NCBI GenBank assembly: GCA_030043215.1
Contig: JASHYG010000150.1
Location: forward strand, 1 to 6,186
DNA from: Gammaproteobacteria bacterium
Lineage (GTDB): Bacteria > Pseudomonadota > Gammaproteobacteria > Steroidobacterales > Steroidobacteraceae
Length of the DNA: 6,186 nucleotides
Direction of reading: 5' to 3'
Shown here: positions 1 to 5,914 of the stretch, piece by piece
How positions within the stretch are numbered: the stretch's first letter is position 1
Layout of the letters: each line of letters starts with the position of its first letter
Made by a program: the position numbers and the translations under genes
The notes under the pieces: generated by a model
What the model saw: only the letters and a program-made list of their open reading frames with translations
Database searches by the model: none
What the model was told of the DNA's origin: nothing

Positions 1-1911
1 CCGGTTGCGCCCGAAGCGCTGGCCGGCGCCGAGGCATTCGCCGCCGCGACCGTTTCCCGCCTGAGCGGCGACGACCCGGGTGTCGCGCGCAAGACCGAGG
101 TGTTCCTCGACAAACAGGCCCGGCTGCTCGACCTGCAGGCGCAGCATCTCGAGGACGAGCACACCGCCCGCCTGCGCCACCTGCACCTGAGCGTCGCCGC
201 CGCGAAGCGCAAGCGCTACGCCGACCGGATGCGCAACGGTTTGTACACCTGCATTGCGCTGATCGCCCTCGGCGTGCTCATCGCCATCATTCGCATGACC
301 GTCCAGGCGATCACGGATCACAGCCTCGTGGTCGAAGACTTCACCACGCCGGCGGATTTTGCGGCCCGCGGCATCACGAGCCAGGCGCTCGCCGAGGATC
401 TGGCCACCCGCCTCTCCGCCATTCGCGCAGAAGCGAACAGCCATTCCATCACTCAATCGGGTGAGATCCGCTCCGACCAGGCCGACAGCCCGAAGGTGCA
501 GATTCCGGAGACCGGCTTATCCGTGGACGAGCTGGAGCGCTTCATGCATCGCTGGCTCGGCCATCAAACCGTGCTGAGCGGAGAGCTCCGCGACGAGCCG
601 GGCGGCCAGATCTCCGTCGTACTGCACATCCCCGGCGTGACTCCGATCGTGGTGACAGGGCCCACCACGGATCTGGACCGTCTGATGCAGGCCGCCGCCG
701 AGAAAGCGTTCGCGATTTACGATCCCGAGAACAACGTCAAATATCTCGCCGGCACGGACCGCTCCGCAGAGGCCTACGAGGCGGCCGTCCAGTACGTGCA
801 GAGCTCCGCCGTCGCAACAATGCCTGCGCCCGATCGAGCTCACTACTATGGGCTCATGGGCGGTTTCGATCTGGACCGCCGTCGGGCGCTCTCGACGGAA
901 TTGAGCGCGGTCGATTTCGGTCCACGTGATACGACGAATTGGTGGGGGGCTGCCAGCATCAGCGCGGAGTCCGGCCACGATCAGGCCGCGGTGAGTTTCT
1001 ATCGCAAGATGCTCGGGATGAAGCAATCCGATATGGTGTCCGAGGACCGCGGTAGCTATCCCAGGTTGATGGCCGAAGCGCACGCCTATATTGATCGAGC
1101 TCTAGGCGATTTCGCCGCGTACCAGCGGACTTACGAAGCTGTGCTCGCCCCCAGGCAGTCGTTCGGAGACGTCTACGCTGAGAGAGCCTACATGGCCGCC
1201 GCTCTGCATCAGCTTACTCGAAGCGAGCGGCAGCTCTCGCGCGCACTCGCCACGGGGCCGATCGATAGGACGGTGCAGGAGGCGCGCTGGTACGTGAGTT
1301 CCGCAGCGGGGGACTGGCCGGCGGCCTTGAGCGCGGCGAGGTCGCTGGCGGGAGGCGTGGAAGGCCGCGGGGCGCCCGGGCCTGAGTCCGAGGTGCCAAG
1401 TCCGGGTTCCGACACGCCTGCGCCCGATACCCCGCCGCTCACCGCGCAGGAGCTGAGGCTCCAGACGGTCTACCGTCCCTGGCTCGCGTACGCCGAGGCG
1501 ATGACCGGCGACACCACCTCCGCCACGGCGCTCATCTTCCAGACCCCCACGGACTGCTATCTCTGCGTGCGCACCCGCGCCAAAGTTGCCGCGGCGGCAG
1601 GCGATGCGGCCACGGCCGACCGCTGGTTCGCCGAGGCGGTGCGCCAGGCTCCCGACCTGCCGATGGCTTACTACGAGTGGGGCGAAGCGCTTCTCGCGCG
1701 GGGGGATCTCGCGGGAGCGGCGCGGGAGCTGGCTCTCGCGCACGAGAAAGGTCCTCACTTCGCCGATGCGCTCAAAGCCTGGGGCGATGCGCTCGCGAAG
1801 CAGGGACATTGGAGCGATGCGCTCGCCAAATACGATGAGGCACTCCAATACGCGCCAGACTGGGCGGCGCTGAAGCAATCTCGCGACGCGGCGGCGAGCC
1901 AGCGAGGCTGA
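1..1911 (+). CDS. Membrane-anchored TPR protein, array copy 1 (5' end outside window)
   Basis: The frame is open from base 1 and ends at TGA 1909-1911, giving 636 visible residues. Its first bases align with residue 19 of copy 2, so about 18 residues lie upstream. A GTG at 100 is not the start, because the coding homology runs through it. Order: Ala-rich helix (APEALAGAEAF), charged coiled-coil-like helix, basic cluster KRKRY, then one transmembrane segment (241-303, LYTCIALIALGVLIAIIRMTV without its last residue). No signal cleavage site is apparent and the positive charges precede the membrane segment, so I infer N-in/C-out topology. An alpha/beta domain follows (about 310-780, with RWLGHQTVLSGELRD), then divergent helices, a Pro-rich linker (about 1351-1449), CYLC (1555-1566) and three TPR units to the C-terminus. 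There are no catalytic motifs. A scaffold or interaction role is inference. Copy 1 is the most divergent of copies 1-3 in the middle region and has the longest linker. Confidence 0.93.
   Translation, partial: PVAPEALAGAEAFAAATVSRLSGDDPGVARKTEVFLDKQARLLDLQAQHLEDEHTARLRHLHLSVAAAKRKRYADRMRNGLYTCIALIALGVLIAIIRMTVQAITDHSLVVEDFTTPADFAARGITSQALAEDLATRLSAIRAEANSHSITQSGEIRSDQADSPKVQIPETGLSVDELERFMHRWLGHQTVLSGELRDEPGGQISVVLHIPGVTPIVVTGPTTDLDRLMQAAAEKAFAIYDPENNVKYLAGTDRSAEAYEAAVQYVQSSAVATMPAPDRAHYYGLMGGFDLDRRRALSTELSAVDFGPRDTTNWWGAASISAESGHDQAAVSFYRKMLGMKQSDMVSEDRGSYPRLMAEAHAYIDRALGDFAAYQRTYEAVLAPRQSFGDVYAERAYMAAALHQLTRSERQLSRALATGPIDRTVQEARWYVSSAAGDWPAALSAARSLAGGVEGRGAPGPESEVPSPGSDTPAPDTPPLTAQELRLQTVYRPWLAYAEAMTGDTTSATALIFQTPTDCYLCVRTRAKVAAAAGDAATADRWFAEAVRQAPDLPMAYYEWGEALLARGDLAGAARELALAHEKGPHFADALKAWGDALAKQGHWSDALAKYDEALQYAPDWAALKQSRDAAASQRG
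1540..1683 (+). repeat. Invariant CxxC-TPR block, copy 1
   Basis: These 48 codons, from QTPTDCYLC to AYYEWG, encode the same residues as 3482-3625 and 5480-5623. Between the three copies 21 codons differ, all at third positions and all synonymous. The block covers the CxxC motif, the first C-terminal TPR and the start of the second. Confidence 0.9.
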
Positions 1912-1924
1912 GAGAGCATTCACC
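1911..1924 (+). promoter_or_regulatory. Weak ribosome binding site and leader of copy 2
   Basis: AGAGAG (1911-1916) overlaps the copy 1 stop codon and lies eight bases before the ATG. It is followed by GCATTCACC, which closely matches the GCATTCAGC directly before the copy 3 ATG. The weak purine site plus the 13-bp gap fits translational coupling to copy 1. Confidence 0.4.
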
Positions 1925-3853
1925 ATGGCTGACGATCTATTGGGCGGCGTCCTCGGCGGAGGGGACGAGCAGCCCGAAACCGAAGCGCCCCAGGCGCTGG
2001 CCGGTGCCGAGGCATTCGCTGCGGCCGTCGCCGCCAGACTCTCGGAGAGCGATCCGGGCGTCGCACGCAAGACCGAGGTGTTTCTCGACGAGCAGACGCG
2101 GCTTCTCGAGACCCAGCGCCATCACCTCGAGGAGGAGCACGCGTCCCGCCTGACGCAACTGCGCCTGACCCTTTCCGCCGCGAGACGCAAGCGCTATGCC
2201 GATCATGTTCGCAACTGCCTCTACACCGCCATCGCGCTGCTCGTCCTCGGCGTGCTCGCCGCCGCGACTCGTATGACGGTCGAGGCGATGAGAGATCACA
2301 GCCTCGTCGTCGAGGACTTCACCGTACCGTCGGACTTCACGACTCGCGTAGCCACCGGCCAGGCGCTCGCGGAGGACTTGGCGAACCGCGTCGCTGCCAT
2401 CAGCGCTACCGTGAATCGCCAATCCATCAATCGCTCGAGCGAGGTCCACGCCGATCAACCCAATACGTTGAAGGTGCAGATTCCCGAGACCGGCATTTCC
2501 GTCGACGAGCTGGGAGGATTTCTGCATCGCTGGCTCGGCCATCAAACGGTCGTGAATGGAGAGCTGCGCGAGGGCGCAGGCGACCAGATCTACATCGTGC
2601 TGCACATTGCCGGTGCCGACCCGATCATGGTGCAAGGATCGAGCGCCGATCTCGACCGCCTGATGCAAAAGACTGCCGAGAATGCGTTCGGGATTTTCGA
2701 TCCGCACAGCAACGTGATCTATCTGGCCGCCACAGGTCGCCTCTCCGAGGCTTACGATGCCGCGCTGCGCTATGCGCAGAGCGTAAGTGCGTCCGCGTCG
2801 AGTCAGGACCGGGCCGAAGCGTACGCGCTGCTGGCCCGCGTGGGCCCCGATAGGCGCCAGGCACTCGGGAGGGCGCTGATTGCCATCGACATCGACCCAC
2901 ACCTGGCGGTCGTCTGGATGGAAGCCGCGGCGGCTAGCTCGGATCTGGGTCACGACGAGGTTGCCGTCGATTTCGCACGAAAGGCGGTCGAGACCAGGAG
3001 GCAAGATCAACCAGCGTCACAACGGGACGGCTACCCCTGGATCATCGCAGAGGGGCACGGCTATATCGATCGAACCACTGGCGACTTCGTGGCGCTTGCG
3101 CGCGATTTCGAAGTCTTTGACCAACGTGCAGAAGTCCACCCCGTCAGCGATTCCTACGCAGAGCGTGCTGAGTTTGCCGCGTGGTTACACGATGAGGCGG
3201 CTGCCCGCGAGGATTTGGCCTCTGCGCTTGCCGCAGGGCCCGCCGATCGCTCCGTGCTGGAGGCGCATTGGGATGTCAGCGCCGCCGCGGGAAACTGGGA
3301 GCAAGCCCTCGCGGCTGCAAAGGCCTTGGTAGCGGCCGTACAGACGCGGCAGTTCGCCGCGTGGAGCAATGATTTGACGGCCCATCACCCGGAGTCGGCG
3401 CTCGAGACGGAGTATCTCCCGTGGCTCGCCTACGCCGAGGCGATGACCGGCGACACCGCATCCGCCACGGCGCTCATCTCCCAGACCCCCACAGACTGCT
3501 ATCTCTGCGTGCGCACCCGCGCCAAGGTCGCCGCGGCGGCAGGCGATGCGGCCACCGCCGATCGCTGGTTCGCCGAGGCGGTGCGGCAAGCTCCTGACCT
3601 TCCAATGGCGTACTACGAGTGGGGTGAAGCGCTCCTCGCCCGCGGCGATCTCGCAGGTGCCGCCCGCGAGTTCTCGCTCGCCCACGACAAGGGTCCGCGC
3701 TTCGCGGACCCACTGAAGGGATGGGGCGACGTGCTCGTCAAGCAAGACCACCCGAGAGACGCCCTAGCCAAATACGACGAGGCGCTCGAGTACGCGCCGA
3801 GCTGGCTGGCACTGAGGCAAGTCCGCGACGCGGCGGCAAAGCAGCGCGACTGA
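1925..3853 (+). CDS. Membrane-anchored TPR protein, array copy 2 (complete, 642 aa)
   Basis: The ATG at 1925 begins MADDLLGGVLGGGDEQPETE, matching the starts of copies 3 and 4, which fixes the start. Residues 1-97 are cytoplasmic by inference: Gly/Leu-rich start, Ala-rich helix (about 21-40), heptad-like charged helix (about 46-90) and basic ARRKR. The single transmembrane helix is about 98-118. Residues about 125-285 form an alpha/beta domain opening with SLVVEDF and containing HRWLGHQTVVNGELRE. Residues about 290-470 are helical and TPR-like but degenerate. The linker is about 471-497. Cys525 and Cys528 form CYLC, and three 34-residue TPR units lie at about 527-560, 561-594 and 595-628, each with the W/Y-G-A-P spacing of the fold. 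The only other cysteine, Cys98, is at the membrane border. The gene starts 13 bp after copy 1, so translational coupling is plausible. The TPR assignment is firm; the biological role is unknown. Confidence 0.96.
   Translation: MADDLLGGVLGGGDEQPETEAPQALAGAEAFAAAVAARLSESDPGVARKTEVFLDEQTRLLETQRHHLEEEHASRLTQLRLTLSAARRKRYADHVRNCLYTAIALLVLGVLAAATRMTVEAMRDHSLVVEDFTVPSDFTTRVATGQALAEDLANRVAAISATVNRQSINRSSEVHADQPNTLKVQIPETGISVDELGGFLHRWLGHQTVVNGELREGAGDQIYIVLHIAGADPIMVQGSSADLDRLMQKTAENAFGIFDPHSNVIYLAATGRLSEAYDAALRYAQSVSASASSQDRAEAYALLARVGPDRRQALGRALIAIDIDPHLAVVWMEAAAASSDLGHDEVAVDFARKAVETRRQDQPASQRDGYPWIIAEGHGYIDRTTGDFVALARDFEVFDQRAEVHPVSDSYAERAEFAAWLHDEAAAREDLASALAAGPADRSVLEAHWDVSAAAGNWEQALAAAKALVAAVQTRQFAAWSNDLTAHHPESALETEYLPWLAYAEAMTGDTASATALISQTPTDCYLCVRTRAKVAAAAGDAATADRWFAEAVRQAPDLPMAYYEWGEALLARGDLAGAAREFSLAHDKGPRFADPLKGWGDVLVKQDHPRDALAKYDEALEYAPSWLALRQVRDAAAKQRD
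3482..3625 (+). repeat. Invariant CxxC-TPR block, copy 2
   Basis: Second occurrence of the 48-residue identical block. The CYLC cysteine codons are at 3497-3499 and 3506-3508. It shares more synonymous choices with copy 1 in its first half (for example CAG ACC CCC at the start) than with copy 3. Confidence 0.9.
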
Positions 3854-3857
3854 CCGC

Positions 3858-3894
3858 CACAGAAACGGCATCATCGGGCACAGAAACGGCATCA
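3858..3894 (+). repeat. Two-unit direct repeat in the copy 2-copy 3 spacer
   Basis: CACAGAAACGGCATCA occurs perfectly at 3858-3873 and again at 3879-3894, a period of 21 bp separated by TCGGG. The 66-bp spacer holds little else. Two helical turns between units would place two bound proteins on the same DNA face, but a simple slippage duplication explains it equally well. It is absent from the other two spacers. Confidence 0.85.
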
Positions 3895-3907
3895 CGCGGG
3901 GACGCTC

Positions 3908-3919
3908 GGGGCATTCAGC
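3908..3919 (+). promoter_or_regulatory. Leader immediately before copy 3 start
   Basis: GGGG (3908-3911) precedes the ATG by eight bases, a poor Shine-Dalgarno match. The nine bases before the ATG (GCATTCAGC, 3911-3919) differ by one base from those before copy 2, showing that the duplicated unit includes the leader as well as the coding sequence. Confidence 0.35.
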
Positions 3920-5851
3920 ATGGCGGACGAGTTGTTAGGCGGCGTCCTCGGCGGAGGGGACGAGCAGCCGGAGACCGAAGCGCCCCAGGCGCTGGCCGGC
4001 GCCGAGGCATTCGCTGCGGCGGTCGCGGCGATCGCCTCGCGCCAGGACCCGGGCGTCGCCCGCCAGACTGAGGCGTTCCTCACCGAGCAGACCCGGCTCC
4101 TCGAGACCCAGCGTCATCACCTCGAGGACGAGCATGCGTCTCGCCTGACCCAGCTGCGGCTCGCTGTCACGGCGGCGAAGCGCAAGCGCTACGCCGACCA
4201 TGTTCGCAACTGGCTCTACACCGCCATCGCGGTGCTCGTCGTCGGTGTGCTCGCCGCCGCGACCCGCATGACCGTCGAGGCGATGAGCGACCACGGCCTC
4301 GTCGTGGAGGACTTCACCGTGCCGTCGGACTTTGAGGCGCGCGGAGTCACCAGTCAGGCCCTTGCCCAGGACCTAGCGAGCCGTGTCGCGTCGATCCGCG
4401 CTACGGCGAACGATCACTCCTTCACTTACTCGGGGGGCGAAGTCCGCGTGGATCAAGCGGACGTCCTGAGGGTGCAGATCCCGGAGACGGGCGTCTCCGT
4501 CGACGAGCTCGAGCGCTTCCTGCACCACTGGCTCGGTCACCAGACCGTGGTGAACGGAGAGCTGCGCGAAGGGGTAGACGAGCAAGTCTCTCTCGTGTTG
4601 CACATTGCCGGTGCCGACCCGATCGTGGTGAGCGGATCGAGCGCGGATCTGGATCGCCTGATGCAGACGGCGGCTGAGCAAGCGTTCGCAATCTTCGACC
4701 CCATCAATGACGTCATCTATCTGGAAGCGATGGGTCGCCCCGCCGAGGCCTACGCGGCTGCTCAGCGTTATGTGCACAGTGCGAGGGTGGGGGCGCTGTC
4801 CAGTCAAGGGCAGATCGGTGCCTACTCGCTGTTAGCCCACGCAGATCCGGACACGCGCCGTGCGCTCTCGGAAGCGCTCCTCTCGATCGACGGCGATCCT
4901 CGCGGACTGGTTCACTGGACACAGGCTATAGCGAGCAGCGCGAGGCTGGGGCACGACGAGGCTACCGTCGACCTTGCACGCAAGGAGATCGAAATCAGGA
5001 GGCAAGATCAACCGGCCTCACAACAGGATGCCTACCCCTGGATCATAGCCGAGGGACATGGCTATATCGATCGAGCCACAGGCGACTTCGCAGCGCTTGG
5101 GCGCGATTTCGAAGTCTATGACCAGCGCGCAGAAGTCCATCCGGTCAGCGATTCTTACGCAGAGCGTGCCCAGGTGGCCGCGCGGTTGCACGATGAGGCG
5201 GCTGCCCGCGAGGATCTGGCGCACGCGCTTACCGCCGGACCTGCGGACAACACGGTGCTGGAGGCTCGCTGGGACGTCAACGCCGCCGCAGGCGACTGGG
5301 CGCAGGCACTCGATGTCGCAAAGGCGCTCGTTGCGGAGGAGGAGGCGCAGAAATCCAAAGCGCCGAGTCCCGAATTCGCTGCTCGCCCGCAACTCGCGCT
5401 CGAGACCCAGTACGATCCCCTGCTCGCCTACGCCGAGGCGATGACAGGCGACACCGCATCGGCCACCGCGCTCGTCTCGCAAACGCCGACGGACTGCTAT
5501 CTCTGCGTCCGCACCCGCGCCAAGGTTGCTGCGGCGGCCGGGGATGCGGCCACGGCCGACCGCTGGTTCGCGGAGGCGGTGCGTCAAGCGCCCGACCTCC
5601 CGATGGCCTACTACGAGTGGGGCCAAGCACTCCTGGCTCGAGGCGACCTCCCCGGTGCCGCGCGCGAGTTTTCTCTAGCGCACGACAGAGGCCCGCACTT
5701 CGCCGACCCACTGAAAGCCTGGGGCGACGTGCTCGCGAAGCAGGGCCGTTGGAGCGACGCGCTCGCCAAATACGGGGAGGCGCTGAGGTATGCTCCACGC
5801 TGGGCAGAGCTGAGGCAAGCGCGCGCCGCGACGGCGAGCCAACGGCGCTGA
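3920..5851 (+). CDS. Membrane-anchored TPR protein, array copy 3 (complete, 643 aa)
   Basis: The ATG at 3920 begins MADELLGGVLGGGDEQPETE, nearly identical to copy 2. The layout is the same: cytoplasmic coiled-coil-like module (about 1-97, ending KRKRY then ADHVRN), one membrane helix (about 98-118), extracytoplasmic alpha/beta domain (about 125-285, with HHWLGHQTVVNGELRE), degenerate TPR-like helices (about 295-472), charged linker (about 472-498), CYLC at Cys526/Cys529, and TPR units at about 528-561, 562-595 and 596-629. These two are the only cysteines in the whole protein. It is closest to copy 2, especially at about 4997-5230, where roughly 87% of bases match by hand count. It lies 66 bp downstream of copy 2 with no terminator between. 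A role in anchoring or assembling partners outside the cytoplasmic membrane is inferred from TPR biology; no substrate or partner is visible. Confidence 0.96.
   Translation: MADELLGGVLGGGDEQPETEAPQALAGAEAFAAAVAAIASRQDPGVARQTEAFLTEQTRLLETQRHHLEDEHASRLTQLRLAVTAAKRKRYADHVRNWLYTAIAVLVVGVLAAATRMTVEAMSDHGLVVEDFTVPSDFEARGVTSQALAQDLASRVASIRATANDHSFTYSGGEVRVDQADVLRVQIPETGVSVDELERFLHHWLGHQTVVNGELREGVDEQVSLVLHIAGADPIVVSGSSADLDRLMQTAAEQAFAIFDPINDVIYLEAMGRPAEAYAAAQRYVHSARVGALSSQGQIGAYSLLAHADPDTRRALSEALLSIDGDPRGLVHWTQAIASSARLGHDEATVDLARKEIEIRRQDQPASQQDAYPWIIAEGHGYIDRATGDFAALGRDFEVYDQRAEVHPVSDSYAERAQVAARLHDEAAAREDLAHALTAGPADNTVLEARWDVNAAAGDWAQALDVAKALVAEEEAQKSKAPSPEFAARPQLALETQYDPLLAYAEAMTGDTASATALVSQTPTDCYLCVRTRAKVAAAAGDAATADRWFAEAVRQAPDLPMAYYEWGQALLARGDLPGAAREFSLAHDRGPHFADPLKAWGDVLAKQGRWSDALAKYGEALRYAPRWAELRQARAATASQRR
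5480..5623 (+). repeat. Invariant CxxC-TPR block, copy 3
   Basis: Third occurrence of the 48-residue identical block. The CYLC cysteine codons are at 5495-5497 and 5504-5506. It begins CAA ACG CCG where copies 1 and 2 have CAG ACC CCC, so it is not a recent verbatim copy of either. Confidence 0.9.
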
Positions 5852-5869
5852 CCGCGCGACGCCCGGACA

Positions 5870-5888
5870 CGAGAGGCTTCGCCTCACG
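5870..5888 (+). other. Small hairpin in the copy 3-copy 4 spacer
   Basis: CGAGAGGC (5870-5877) and GCCTCACG (5881-5888) pair around a TTC loop. There are five perfect inner pairs, one A-A mismatch and two outer pairs. The following bases are ACGAAAGAAG with no T-run, so it does not look like an intrinsic terminator. It may affect RNA stability or expression of copy 4 relative to copies 1-3 (inference). Confidence 0.5.
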
Positions 5889-5902
5889 AAAGAAGTCAAA
5901 AG

Positions 5903-5908
5903 AAGGGG
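5903..5908 (+). promoter_or_regulatory. Ribosome binding site of copy 4
   Basis: AAGGGG lies six bases before the ATG at 5915, within an A/G-rich stretch (5889-5908) that contrasts with the surrounding GC-rich DNA. It is the most Shine-Dalgarno-like sequence before any start in the window and supports 5915 over the out-of-frame ATG at 5910. Confidence 0.6.
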
Positions 5909-5914
5909 CATGAG

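Noticed and set aside
100..102. GTG at 100 as the start of copy 1
   Set aside because: The same frame is open to base 1 and aligns with residues 19-51 of copy 2, so the true start lies upstream of the window.
1925..1942. Rare A-ending leucine codons (CTA, TTA) at codons 5-6 of copies 2, 3 and 4 as a regulatory signal
   Set aside because: The same codons also occur elsewhere in copies 2 and 3, so the position is not distinctive enough.
1102..3010. Long antisense open frames (about 322 and 357 codons) opposite copies 1 and 2
   Set aside because: They mirror the paralogous sense genes, have Arg/Gly-rich low-complexity translations and no recognisable domain. Long antisense frames are expected in GC-rich coding DNA.
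5870..5888. Intrinsic terminator between copies 3 and 4
   Set aside because: The stem is short with a mismatch and is followed by A/G-rich sequence, not a T-run.
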